A stretch of DNA of 64,000 bases from Hirudinaria manillensis (GCA_034509925.1 CM067527.1:6487501-6551500), one strand, 5' to 3'. Numbered from the stretch's first letter, positions 10,254 to 22,601 are shown. The notes: generated by a model not told the origin, from the sequence alone. Numbers and translations: made by a program.

Positions 10254-10519
10254 TGTAATAACCCGGGGTCCTCAAACTAATTATGGAAGATCAGGTTTAT
10301 TGAAAGTGTTTAGATGGCTTGGAAGATATGCAATGCCTAATTGTCTAATTCTAGGAATCTGATGTTTCTCTTACTCTCGCTATGCTTTTCTAGATCACTC
10401 TATTTGTCGTGGTTCACAGCCAAAGACTCTGAGTAGTACCCTGAACATTAATTAATTATTTAATTAATTAGCAATATAATTTAATAATTCATTAATTATT
10501 TGGATCCAGGGATCCAACA
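10254..10519 (-). repeat. Gypsy B solo LTR
   Basis: Minus-strand LTR from TGTAATAACCCGGGG to GGGATCCAACA with no attached internal sequence. Flanking tetranucleotides (ATAA and ATAT) do not match exactly. It separates the CC exon at 10567 from whatever lay upstream. Confidence 0.8.
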
Positions 10520-10566
10520 ATATTAATTTTTTCTGAGTTCAATGGTTAGAAACGTTTTAAGGAAAT

Positions 10567-11023
10567 CCATAGAGAAATGAAGAAATTAAAGAACAGAATG
10601 CAAGAATGGAAGCCAATAAAATGATGGTATATGAAGAGAAAAAAGTGTTGAATAAACAATTCTACCAACTCATGGAAGCGGAGAAGATGAAACTGCTGGA
10701 TGGTATAGTGAAGATGGATAAAGAACTTATTCAGTTAAAAGTAAAAGCTGCAGAAACTGAGAACAAAACATTTATTTGGGTGTTCAGTGGAAGCAGTTAG
10801 CATTTCAACGTAGATTTTTATTATTAAATAATTCATTGTATTAAATTATAAAAATAATTATTAAGGTGCTGCAGAGAAGATGAAATCGCAAGAACAGGTC
10901 CAATATGTGACCGCAAAGCTGAAAGAAATAAAAATCAGGTTAGAAGAAATAAATAAAGAAATGAAAGAAAGTAGGGCGGTTCAGTACGAAGACATTGAAG
11001 CTCTAAAAGGCGAAAAATATTAA
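10567..11023 (+). CDS. CC-T 3' cassette of the array family (fragment)
   Basis: A coiled-coil exon is open to 10795 and ends SGSS at a phase-1 donor (GTTAGC), the same position as in genes 1 and 5. Its core, QFYQLMEAEKMKLLDGIVKM, aligns with the EK..L.DEI motif of the others. The T exon runs 10866-11023 (TAA) and is a charged helix, EIKIRLEEINKEMKE. The 5' edge of CC is unclear: it needs a non-phase-1 acceptor, and a solo LTR sits just upstream. No X, Y or Z exon is attached. Probably a truncated array member or gene relic. Confidence 0.45.
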
Positions 11024-12462
11024 AGAGCAACAGGAATGGACTAAAATCAGAATTTTGCACCATTTTATGCTTAGTTACACAGTAGTTAATAAGTAGTAAG
11101 TATTAGTATTTAAAATTGTAGTTTGAGGTCACCAAAGTCATGCTTATATGTTTAACATAGACTAATCAGATTTTTCTTAAAAATGTTTTGATTTTAAAAA
11201 GACGAATAAATTATGCAATCGTCTATTTACTGTATTTACAAGAACATCTTTCTGATAATGGCTGCACAACTTTGATTTTGAATGATTGACAATCCTTTCC
11301 ATCTATCATAGAAGCTGCTTAGGTGAGCATTGGAATCTTGACAAGTCAGGATCAAAATAATACAAAGGAAGTATGCTTTAAAACATTTTAAAATTTCTAA
11401 AATATTCATATTAACTAAATACAACATTCTGCGTAATTTTTCCTCCCTAAATTTCTGCCGCTATAAAATTTAATACGAAGAGTTATGTAATTATTGTTTC
11501 CTTTGATGTTTGTTAAGTTTTAATTATAGTTAGTTTAATTTGGTAGAAAACCATTCTGAGAGCAAACGAAAACTTAAAAAAAAACATCCTCAAATTATTT
11601 TGTCCTTCACTCTTTGTGCTTAAAGCAGATGGCAGTAAAATTCATTTGAGGCGATAAAATTCTTCTAGAAAAAATGTCTTATTTTGAAATGTAATAATAC
11701 GTGAATTCAAATAAGCCAAACATATTTTAAAACAGTAATATAAATCTGAAACGACACTGAAGTCCATAAGAAATGTATAAGATCTATGCCACGGTACCAT
11801 AGAATAAATTGAGCTCTTGGTATTGGTCATCCAAGTACCACAATCACTGATGACATAACAAATATATATGCGTTGAGATAGAAAAGGCACAAGCCTTGGT
11901 TAAATGGAATTTGGAAATTTAGAAATTGATAGCTCAAAGCCCAAAATGCATGTATTAACATATCATGACTGCAATGTAATGTTCGAATAACCGTATATTT
12001 GAATACTTGTAATCGTGTTAAAGATAAATTGAAAATTATGTCCTTCCATTTTAAGAGAACACAATAAACTATTAATCACCTTAGCAAATTATCTTTTGTT
12101 ATTGCAAGCTGTAACTCTAACAATCATATTTATTTTTTGCATTCACGTTCCCCGTCTTCTAAATCTATCATTAGACTCTTTTCCATCCAGCGCCATGGTA
12201 CTACCATGGACCTCTGGAGAGTCGCTCCTGAATCCAAAACCTAAAAGCGGGATTTGGGCCTGATATGATGGGAGCACTATATAAATTGATACAGATCTAA
12301 TATCATAATTTTGGAGCAAAACAACCCGTTATTTAAGACAATAAGTGTATGATGTATGGTGGCTTCACTATCGCAGGTCAATTCAATGCCGTTGAGCAAA
12401 TTTACATTGGTGGTTGTTAGCGAAGATGTTGGATATTGACAATAATAACCTAGTGACAGAAA
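11024..12462. other. Intergenic; 3' flank homologue and no gene
   Basis: About 11510-11650 matches the 3' flank of other array genes (see 9230-9370). At 12193-12209 there is an imperfectly isolated CCATGGTACTACCATGG palindrome. The rest is AT-rich, and short open frames on both strands show no family resemblance. Confidence 0.4.
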
Positions 12463-12860
12463 CCTCCTCATGACTTTCTTGAAATTTCCTAGTTGGGATA
12501 TGTCTTATATCGTAAGCATGCGCTTCCTCAAAGCAAACCACCTCATAAACCAAAAAACCATTTCTGCTTCAGTTGTCTGTGTGGCCACCGGCGTTTGCTT
12601 CATACTATTCAACTGAATCGACAAAATAATCTATCAGGCGTAGATCATCGTGTCGTTGTGTCTCCATCTCATTGATCATTATCACGGCAAAATTTGTTAC
12701 AGGAACGACTTCGTTTTCACGCGCCCTTTTTTGGGTGGGGTCCATTAAGCGGAAAATTCGTACTGCGTTTCTAAAGCTGGTCTCATTTCATCTAAATATT
12801 TGTTTTTAATCTTTGTTCAAGTGTTCGAATAAACTGTATCTCCTCAGATTAAGGTTCAAA
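12463..12860. repeat. Dispersed repeat R1, copy 2
   Basis: Diverged copy of the 1672-2045 repeat, with the same order of landmarks. No coding potential recognised. Confidence 0.6.
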
Positions 12861-13707
12861 CCCATCTTCGCATTCTAAAACCTCCATTATTATCGTTATT
12901 AAATGTTAAAATCAATATAATGGATTACAGATACATGTCTGAAATAATTTTAGAACAAAACTCCATGGAGTTGATTGATAAAGGACGCTTACAACAACTA
13001 TGAACTTAAGATCCCTGGGTTCAGCTATAAATGGAACTACTCACTTTTTTTAATGATATTTAAAAAAAATTTGTGAAATATTTATCTCGTTTTTTCCACT
13101 TAATCTGCATATTGACTCACTAACTTAATCAGAATCTGGCAAGCCGCAAACTACAGTTTTCAATCTGTCTTATGTACCAATACAACTATTATATAGACTG
13201 ACAATCTGTGTCGTGCATCAATGTAACTATTTATATGGACTGACAATTTTAATCGGGATTCCCAATTCGCTCAGCTCTAATAAAAGATGGGCTTAGGCCA
13301 TGCAATGCTCTGCTGAAAAATGAAATTCACTGCTTTATTCAAATTTAGTTACCTGTAAAGATTCGTCTTATCATCGGAATTGTTGTAAGTTTCTTCATGT
13401 ATATTGTTATTAATTACCTTATTTTGTTCAATGTATGTTAAATAATGTATTAATATCCTGCGAAGTTTGAAAGATACATAAAAGACATTATTTGTACAAT
13501 AATACTGATACTCTGGATATTTTCATTTATATCTGCGCAGTATTGTGAGGATATCCGTATTTGTTTGGAAAATTTCAAAAATATTTTTAAGGTTTCTAAT
13601 TAAATTAATCGACAATATGGATTTTTCAATATTTTGATTAGTTTTCTATAATAACGATTAAAAGTCTTAGAACTGAACTTGAATTTTTATTAACATTTTT
13701 TTCGATG
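12861..13707. other. Upstream region of the A/B-exon gene; small tandem repeat
   Basis: Contains a two-copy, roughly 47-bp direct repeat at about 13157-13250 (CAATCTGT..ACTATTATATAGACTGA / CAATCTGT..ACTATTTATATGGACTGA). The first coding exon of the downstream gene should lie here or further upstream, but I could not identify it. Confidence 0.35.
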
Positions 13708-13868
13708 TAAAATATCATTGCTTGGAAAGATGGCCCTATGATTATATTAGGTTATGTTTTTTTCCTAAATTTATAAGGTTAATACAGTAAAATAAATTTA
13801 GAAGTGGAACACCCGCGAATAAGATAAAACCTGCTCATAGGGCCATCTTTCCAAGCAATGATATTTTA
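13708..13868. repeat. Perfect 34-bp inverted repeat
   Basis: Arm 13708-13741 is the exact reverse complement of 13835-13868, with a 93-base spacer. The arm core is TATCATTGCTTGGAAAGATG. The second arm ends 29 bases before the acceptor of exon A1. It could be a small foldback or MITE, or a transcribed hairpin in an intron. No clear target duplication flanks it. Confidence 0.85.
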
Positions 13869-13897
13869 TATCTTACGAACATGATCAATGATTGCAG

Positions 13898-16800
13898 GTG
13901 AGATGGAGTCTCTAAATATTCATGGTGACAGTCAAGAAATATCGAATTCTCAGAGAAATACAGCAGCTGGAGACCAAAACATGATCGATAAGATTCTCGA
14001 TTGTTACATCGACGAGGATGATGGTAGGCCATTAAAATTGTATTTATTTGTTTAATTAAATTTTCATTATAATTCATTAAACTATAAATTCCATATGATC
14101 AGTCATAACGTTTAGAATGTACGTGTTCCATATGAAACTTTTAGAAAGTTTGCAAGAGCAAAACATGAACCTGCATCTAATTTATATTTTTCATATACCT
14201 TTAACATAACGCTCTGCACTGGATATTTTTATTGAAGGTAACATCTTGGGCCGAGAAACACAGCTTTATCTGGCGGAAGCTGATTTTCCAAGTAACCGCA
14301 AATTGGAAAGTAAGGCCACTACCAGAGATAGTGGATTCACAGGTAAACATCTCTGTATTCAAAACCGGGCGATACATATGTATGGCTGTTTAAATATGTT
14401 TTCCAGAAAATGAGCTATTAGCTAAAGCGATGAACCAAAAAAAACATTTAACATTATTAATTATTATAGATGAAACGGAGTTTCCTTCATTATTCTATAT
14501 GATTATTCGAGATGACCAAACAATTAAATCCACACCGAATTCTAATTCAACGGACGGAGACCTAACTGTCATCCATAAAAAGGCTTCCTGTAAAGATGAT
14601 GGTAGGCCAGTAAAATTTTTTCTTGCTTAATCAAAAATTTCATTGAAACACATAACAATCGGTAATTTGTAATATCAATAACGTTATGATATCGACCGCA
14701 TAACATACAATCAAATGTTAAAATTTAAAAAAAAATGGCATTTCGTTAACTGACATTACGAACGTTTTATATATATATATATAAAATCTCAGCTATATTA
14801 TTGTAGTTAAGCGGTAATAGAACAAATAATAAAATTCATTAAACATAAAAATGCAGTCCTTAGTGAGAACATTTTGAATGTGTTTGTTAAGTTGAGAACG
14901 TTTGCACGTAAAAAAAACTTGATTATGCAACTGTTTATATTTTTCTCAGAGTAATTAAGATAATTCGTTGCAAATGAACATTTATTTGAAGGTAACACCT
15001 TGAGTCGAAAAACACAGCTTAATCTATCAGAAAATGGTTTGCCAATTCGTTGCAAATCGGGAAGTGAGGCCACTCTCAGAGATAGTGGATTCATAGATAA
15101 AGAATCTCCTTCTTCAAAACCAGGTGATGCATATGGTTGATTACAAATATTTTCCAGAAAATCAAATATTAACTGATGAACAGAAATGTACAAATATAAA
15201 TTCATAATTTTTTAAAACATGTTTTTATATCGAAATCAACTAAAACATGAGTTAACCTTAGAGTTAAACCTAATGCGCTCTATTAGATCATAAAGTGAGT
15301 TATAACTCCTTCAAATTACCTCAGATGATGTAAAAATGTTTGAGTTATGAAAGTCAAAAGAAGGCTTATTTATAGGGCAAAAAATGATTCATGAATACTT
15401 GAAAGATATCTTACACAAATTTGTGCTTAATTTATTATATTTCAAATTCCAATTTTTGTATGTTATATATAACTTTAATAGCTACGATAATGTTTATGTT
15501 TAATTCCATTTAGTGCTAGCCATTAAAAAAGTTTTCTGTAAAAATTGTTTTTTTTATATGTTAAATAATGGAAATAGAGAATTTTGGATTATGGATATTT
15601 CGAAAATGGATGGTGATGGAGCCAAATCGCTTATATATTCAACATCAGCACATGTCAGTAAGAACAAGTAATGCATAATAAGATATTTGCGAAGAGTTTT
15701 TGTTGATATCGACACCAAAAATCAACTACTTTCTCCGGTCTGTCTGCTTTGGCTTCCGAAGACTTCTAGCTCTTGACGTGCTAGATACAGAACGTAGCTG
15801 ACATTCTTGACATAGCCTTTGTTCTTTCCAAGCTAGAAATTCCCATCCGAGTGAAAAAGACTTAAGTCGATTAGCCGAACGACGCTCATAGCGTCAACCA
15901 ATATGAAGATGTTTATTATGCTCACTTTCGTCTCTAGATCAAACGAAAAATCAATATGCTGGTCGGCATTGAGCTCATTAATGTATTCCCTCCCAGACAG
16001 TCACTGGAAAGTCAGTTCCACCAGAATGATGCTATCCGTCGACGTTGACAGAGGTTTACGGAAAATTCATCGCCAGACTTTCACTTTCGTCAACTGCTGA
16101 AATGCCTTGTGTGGAGACAATAAAAAGAAATATCCGCAATGCAAGACGACAAGCTGAACGACCCCTGCCGAATCCACTGTGGTTATCGGAGTTGGTCATT
16201 CCGAAGGAGTTTCAAGAAACACACAGAGGAACTAAGTTTTTGATTGCAGACATAAGCGAAAGTTCCGAGCGAATGCTAATTTTCGCTACAGAGCAGAATC
16301 TGCAAGTGTTATCCAGCTCCCGCTTTTGGTTTGCCGACGGGACTTTTAAATCTGTCCCATCTCTTTTTTCCCAGTTGTACGTGATCCATGGTGTTGTCGG
16401 TGAAAAAACCATGCCATTCGTTTACGCTCTGTTGACATCTAGGACTGAAAATACCTACAATCGTCTGTTTTCGGTGCTCAAGAATGCTTGCCCAAATCTG
16501 GCACCGACGTCTATAACGACTGATTTTGAAATGTCAGCGATCAATGCATTCGATCACAGTTTCCCGTCGGCTAGGAATAAAGGTTTTTTTTCATTTTTGC
16601 CAGAGCCTATGGCGAAATATTCAATTGTACGTCATGCAGCATCGCTATGAGAATGACAAGAACTTTTCTTTAAAGATGAGGATGGTTTCAGCTCTGGCGT
16701 TTGTACCGGTGACTGATGTCATTTCATCTTTTGAGCATTTAAGTGACTTTCTCGAAGACAGTGATTGCCAACCCTTTTTGGGGTACTTCGAAGACACCTG

Positions 16801-19800
16801 GATTGGACGACCTCACCGGCTTAGCCAAAACCACCCCGATTTCCACATCATCTCTGGAATTGCTATGAGGATGGTTTGACGGCTTCGCCTAAAACTAACA
16901 ATTCCTGTGAGGTTTGGCACAGGGCCTTTAACGAGTCTGTTGAATTTTCCGTTCGGTGAATTTTCCGGATACCGTTGACAGGAACACCATATACGGCCAC
17001 TCGCAGCTATCTATTATCTAGAGATAGTGACTTATCCGTTCTAGATAGGCGACGACGGTCCAGTCATTTGCCTCAACATCAAGCGATTATATTAAGAATA
17101 ATGAATATGATTAATCATTATGAATGATTATAAATATTATTATTAAGCATAAACATCCGATTGAATATCGTCTACATGAGCGAATGTAAGTGCCTATATT
17201 ATAAATATATTTCTAAAGTATTTCGTTGGAGATCTCACATTTAATATTTTGAAACAAAAGCTTTCTCTAGTGAAAGCTGTGTTAGGGACTTGTCCTGACA
17301 ATATTGACCTAAACTCCATATTAAGTAGCAGTGAATACATGAATTAAGCATTTCTTTCTTCAAAATCATGTGATTGTTTAAAAATATTTTCCTGAAAATC
17401 AACTATTGCATAAGGCGATGAAACAAAAATGAATGAATTTTAAAAAATTCTTTTTTTAATAATGCAACAATTTATAAAACGATGTATGTAGTAGTGATGA
17501 GTAAGGTAAAAAAAAAATATATAAACGTGTTTAGTTACTTTTATAATGGCGTTAGCATTAAACTAAAAAAAAATCAGTTAAGAAATATATTTAACACGAT
17601 TAATAATTACAGGCGAGATGGAATTGCCACCAATATTTTCAACAAATATTCTAGTTGGTCAAAAAATTGAATCCTCCATGAATTTTCTCCGAACCACCAC
17701 CGATAAAAAGTCGAATTGCGATGAAGATGGTAGGCCAATAAAAATTGTTCAATTAAATTTAGTGAAAACGTATAACAAATAATTAATTTCTTTGCCATAG
17801 ATTTTGAAGCACTTAACTTAACGATTATGTATTGAATTGGGTTATTACAAAATTTTTGTTATGGATAATGTAATAATATTGTAAGAATTTATTATTACTT
17901 GAAATTTAAGATACAACAATTATGTTCCCCGTTAAATTTGTAGAGGACGAAATTTGTATCTAATTTTACATTAAAGAAAGCTACACGTATGTCTAATGAG
18001 ATATAAAAATGATGTACAAAAGTAAATCCATCAAAATCTTATATATTATTGCAATATCAAGCGGTTATATTAAGAAAAATTAATATAATTTACTAAGCAT
18101 AAAAATCCAGTCGATAATCGACTAGGTTTGCCAATTTTATACACAAATGTAGAGTTGTTTGTGCTTTCCTCATATTTTTAAAATAATTTATTGCAGTGAA
18201 AATTTTGTATTTTCTTGAAGGCAATATCATCTTACCAAAGCCCACACCAATGAAAGCCGATTTGCCAATCGATCGTAAATTGAATATTGAGGCTTTTAGC
18301 ACTGACGATAAAGCAAACGAAGCATCGTCAAAAGCCGGTGATTTCTTAGAAATAATTTCCTGAAAAACTATTCGTTAAGTAGATAAACAGAAATTATTAA
18401 AACAAAACTTTTGACAAATTTATAAGACATTTTATATATTAATGACGAGTAACATATTAGGATAACATTCGTGTTTTATAATTTTATAAAGCATTAAAGT
18501 GAAAAAAAAATTAAACATGACTAATAATTACAGGCGACAAAGAATTTCTACAAATATTTTCAACAAATATTCCAGTTGGTCCAAAAATTGAATTCACATT
18601 GAACTCTCTCCGAACCACCATCCATAAAAAGTCGACTTGCGCTGGAGATGGTAGACAAATAAAATCATTTGAATTTGTTCAATTAAATTCGGCAAAAACA
18701 TAAAGCAATTGCTAATTTAATTGTCTTTTTACTGAATATCTTGTTTTTGTTGAAGATAATATCATGATAAGAATGCCTTCTTCAATGAATGTCGATTTGC
18801 CAATAGATCTTAAATTGGAAGGTGAGGCTATTAGCATTGTTAATAAATTAACAAATAAAGTATATTACATCAAAACCAGGTGATTATTTAAAAATATTTT
18901 CCAGAAAATTATTGACTAAGATGATGAATGTATACAGGAAAAATGAATGATACAAAAATTTATGAAAATTTGTAAAACAAATTTTTTTAAAATTATGCTT
19001 TTATTTTGAAATGAACTAAAATGAGTGCAATAATTAAATGCTGCCTGAAAATATGTCTTTAACGTAATTTTATGCACTGGAAATTTTGTTTTTTGTTGAA
19101 GGTAATATCTCGATGGGCCTACTCGATTTGCCAATTGATCGCAAATTTGAAAGTGAGGCTACTAGAAGTTCTGACGAATTCGCAAATGAAGCATTTCTTT
19201 TGTCAAAACCAAGTGATTAATTAGAAATATTTTTCAGAAAATCAACTATTAGCTGTGATGATGAACATGAATGTGTCCAGAAAAATGAATAAAACAAACT
19301 TTAACAATTATTTATATAAAAAAAATCTTTTAAAAAATTCTTTTAAGTCGAAATGAACCAAAATGAAAGCATTAATTAAATACTGCCGAAAAATATATCG
19401 TTTAAGTAGTTCATCGCATCTGATACTTATTAAAATATGGTTATTATATTTTATTTGTTGCACTAAAAATGACTGAATTTCTGTATTTTTTTTAGAGAAG
19501 ATTGTTGTTGCTATATTTACATTAATACGTTTATATTAAACTACAAGCATTATAAAACATTTGCTTCGGCTAGAGAGAAATTTGCAGAGTTGCAAAAATG
19601 TTTGAACTATTTGTGAAGAACTTTAACGATTTTTTTTCAGAGAACGATACATTAAAACATGTGATGAGGAATATTTTCCCCGGAACAAATGAGTCGAGAT
19701 TGCAAGAGATTGAACATATTTTGATGAGCGAGGAAGTTTACTTCGCGGCTGACATACATCTCGTCGATGTAAACGAATTGAGAAATCGACATAAAATGAC

Positions 19801-20614
19801 AGAAATGGAAATACGAAAAATCGAAAATTATATCAGAATTAGTAATTATAACATTGAACTTTAATTTGAAAATCATTGGTAACAATAGAAATTACAATTT
19901 CTAAAAAATGAATACTGGTTATGAATTTGGTTATGTCTACTATATTAATTGACATTGAATTTGTTGATATAATATTCATCTCCAAACAGATTTCTGCTTT
20001 TTTTTTTATCGATACATCACTTTTTCTACCACATTTCAATGATTAATTTGATTTTTTTTGTGTTATTTATTTTGATCTCTATTCTGATTGCTTAAATAAT
20101 TTATTTTATTTTTAAGACTAGAACATATTTAGCGAGCTGCTATTATTGTTTCGTGCAGACTATAAAGAAAAATTTAAAGAGCTTGAAGAACAGAAGTCAT
20201 GGGTGGCACTGAGGAAACAAGAAGAATTTGGATCAATTAGGGAGTTATACAAACATCGCTATAAATCTATGGCAGAAGAAAAACTAATTTTGTTGAACGA
20301 CTTGTCAATGTTAGAAAAAGAATTGGATTGTTTAAAAAAAACTGAAGCTAAAAGAAAAAAAGCCAAATTGTTAGACTTGTTAAAACTCCCTAAAGGACGT
20401 TAGTAGTGTTTTATTTTTAATCTTGTTTTTCTTAAATAAGCAACTAAATAATTCAACAGTTTCTGAGTCCGAGCAAAGGTCACGCGACGTGATTGTGTGG
20501 TTTGGAACAAGGTTGGCAATGAAAAGAGCTGAAATCAAAGAGAAAGAACGGCAAATGGATGAAATTATTTCATTATTTAAAGGCGATGCTAGCTTGACGT
20601 TACTTAGATTTTAA
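13898..20614 (+). CDS. Array gene 4: A/B exon repeats fused to Y-CC-T
   Basis: Unrecognised gene. Exons, phase 1 unless stated: A1 13898-14023, B1 14238-14342, A2 14470-14601, B2 14992-15123, A3 17613-17729, B3 18221-18337, A4 18534-18650, B4 18756-18879 (124 nt, breaks phase), B5 19102-19212, Y 19641-19841, CC 20159-20398, T 20460-20614. A exons follow CAG or TAG and end GATG before GTAGGCC; B exons follow a TTGAAG acceptor and mostly end before GTGAT. A and B peptides are polar and repetitive with no known domain. Y, CC and T match the other array genes, so the A/B part is a lineage-specific N-terminal region. A MULE fragment lies in the B2-A3 intron. An ATG at 19598 could start a shorter Y-CC-T gene. 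The stop lies in a MITE target duplication. Confidence 0.5.
15660..16995 (+). mobile_element. MULE-type DNA transposon fragment
   Basis: Higher-GC block inside an AT-rich intron, carrying MULE transposase coding sequence. Exact ends and terminal repeats were not resolved. A shorter fragment of the same family is at 44651-45110. Just downstream (17280-17345) is a B-exon relic, so the element entered a B-exon unit. Confidence 0.6.
16045..16879 (+). pseudogene. MULE transposase, frameshifted
   Basis: Transposase that would cut and rejoin transposon ends. The first frame (16045-16650) contains the MULE signatures FWFADGTFKSVPSLFSQLY, the hydrophobic core VIHGVVGEKTMPFVYALL and TTDFEMSAINAF. At the T8 run near 16586 the frame changes; the continuation is in the frame of 16526-16879, with FFHFCQSLWRNIQ and RMVSALAFVPVTDV. 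It stops before the terminal zinc-binding part. The ends are missing and a homopolymer frameshift is present, so it is not functional. Confidence 0.75.
17280..17345 (+). pseudogene. B-exon relic
   Basis: The 3' part of a B exon is recognisable (GCATTTCTTTCTTCAAAATCATGTGATT, compared with the end of B5), followed by the conserved downstream intron block AAAAATATTTTCCTGAAAATCAACTATT. The donor context is degraded and the upstream half was lost next to the MULE fragment. Confidence 0.5.
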
Positions 20615-21098
20615 CCCTTGGATGCCCAAGGGCGTGGGGGTGCAATTGTACCCCAAGGTTTCTTTTTTGAGACCCTGGAGTCCGTTTTAAAATAATTGTT
20701 TCATGAAAATTATATTTTTATATTTCCTGAACCTGTACCTATTGACTGGTAAAATATTGTTGTAACCCGGGGTCTGATGAATTATTTAACGTAAGGACAA
20801 CTTTATTGGTATAAACTAATGGCAAAGATATTTAGGAGATCTGGTCGATTGCTTGTCTTGATCGGAACTGCCTAATGACTCGAATCGCTAGATACGACTT
20901 CGAAATAAAATATTCTGAATATTAACTAAACTTAATTAACTAATTATTTAATTAATTAATTAATTAATGTCAGGGATCCAACAATATTATTAACAACAAA
21001 CTTTCGGTTGCAACGCTCAGTAATAATAAATGTGTTGGGGTACACTTGTCTCCCCCTTGGCTAAAAGTGGAAGTTCTTTTACCTTGGGCATCCAAGGG
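20615..21098. mobile_element. piggyBac-type MITE
   Basis: 17-bp perfect terminal inverted repeats, CCCTTGGATGCCCAAGG at 20615-20631 and its complement at 21082-21098, are flanked by TTAA on both sides (20611-20614 and 21099-21102). CCC-starting ends and a TTAA target duplication are the hallmark of the piggyBac superfamily. There is no transposase. Without the solo LTR inserted in it, the element is about 250 bp. Confidence 0.85.
20758..20983 (-). repeat. Gypsy A solo LTR inside the MITE
   Basis: Complete LTR with both ends, flanked by ATAT target duplicates (20754-20757 and 20984-20987). It carries the alternative internal sequence (GATCAAGACAAGCAATC region, reversed) shared with the 5' LTR at 48144, defining a second LTR subtype. 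Confidence 0.9.
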
Positions 21099-21102
21099 TT
21101 AA

Positions 21103-22176
21103 AATTATAAAAGTTCAAATTTTTCGGAAGATGACGTAATACAAATCATATTACTATTAATTATTATTAATTATAAACATTATTATTAAACGTATCTTTA
21201 TTAATGAGCATATATGTTATTAATAGCCATTTTATTCGTATATATTGCTTTAGATTTTGTTATTCGAAGCCTTAGTAATAATTGATAAATCAACTTGTAA
21301 CAAAATTATGATTTCTGTTAGTAATTATTACAAAACTGCGGGGGGTATTTGATTTATAAATACATATCGATGAATCCGAAAATTCATGGCGACGTGTTCA
21401 TTTTTAATCTAATTCAGTTCTAGCCATCCTTAACATTATCAGTGGGATTGGAATATTCAGTCACTCACTTGAAAAATCATACTACATTTACTTGCTCAGT
21501 TTAGATTTATTTTATTTATTATCATAAGTATAGTTCCTTGCACAATAGTTTACAAGCTTTGCAAGCTGAAATTTACTGCGACGAATTTTCGGTCATCAAT
21601 TGATCTATCTTCAGTTCAGTGTAACAGTTAACAAAAAACATATGCTATAAGGAATGATCACATTCTTTAAGCTCTTGAGTCCCGTTAACTTAGCAGGATG
21701 GTCGGCAGAGTATTGCTTATAGGTAGAGGTACTCTAAACACTAAACAAACTTATGGCGTTTAATATGGAAGTGTTCTTTCCCTTATTATGTACATTCCCT
21801 ATAATTAGATGGATGCATCTGGAGTCCAGATTACGGACATGTGCTTTATCAACTAAATTATCATATTTATTGGTCCTAGCTGCCGGTAATGCTATACAGA
21901 TAGGATTGCAAAATTTGATGCGGGATCGAAAGTTTGCAAATGATTAATGTATAAAACAAAACATATCATACATTGTTGGAACTTTGCTCTGCAGACTCTA
22001 AGTTGCAGAATTTCAATTAATTTGTGTAGTTGTGATGCCGCACATGCTGAAAAAATTAAGGTCATGTTATCATAAAAATTTATCTGCAGGCATTTTCTAT
22101 ATTATATTGCTCAAATAAGTTTAAGCATTATTATTAATTAAATGCCAGTCATTACTGATAGACCGGATATCAATTT
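21103..22176. other. Intergenic, no gene seen
   Basis: AT-rich sequence between gene 4 and a possible transposase remnant. Short open frames, for example 21753-21947, have no recognisable motif. Confidence 0.3.
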
Positions 22177-22548
22177 TTGCCGGAACGGGAAATTATGAGG
22201 TCGGGAAAAAAACATTATATTTCTGCCAAGATATGGAGTGGAAAAAACGTTGATATAGGCCAAGTACCGGGTCTCACTCCGCTTTCAAGAAACCCTCCGA
22301 CTTTTCGGGCGACTGTACAAAGTAGTGTACAACCCCAAGGAAGAGCCAGAAGAAAACCAAGAGCACGAATAAATTTCCAACGCCAAATCCAGGGTGCGCC
22401 AAATATCTACTGCCGTGGCCTCTTTTCCGAAGATCAGGATTGCGAAACATGGATTAGATGTGGTGATTGCCGAAAATGGGCACACCTGGCAGAGTTTCGG
22501 GACTACACTGAACTATTTTTATGTAATTTTCGCAGAGATAGTGACTGA
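22177..22548 (+). pseudogene. Possible transposase C-terminal zinc-binding relic
   Basis: A basic stretch (QGRARRKPRARINFQRQIQ) is followed by DCETWIRCGDCRKWAHL, a C..C..W.H spacing like the zinc-binding tail found after the catalytic domain in some Tc1/pogo-class or jerky-like transposases and in PHD-type fingers. The later cysteine pair is incomplete. The open frame is 123 codons. This could also be chance; no catalytic DDE core is seen upstream. Confidence 0.3.
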
Positions 22549-22601
22549 TAAACATGAGTAACTAAATATTGAAGAGAAAGAAGCATATAAATACAAGCTA
22601 T

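Noticed and set aside
21753..21947. 65-codon open frame as a small gene
   Set aside because: No splice signals, homology to the array or recognisable motif; chance opening in AT-rich DNA is as likely.
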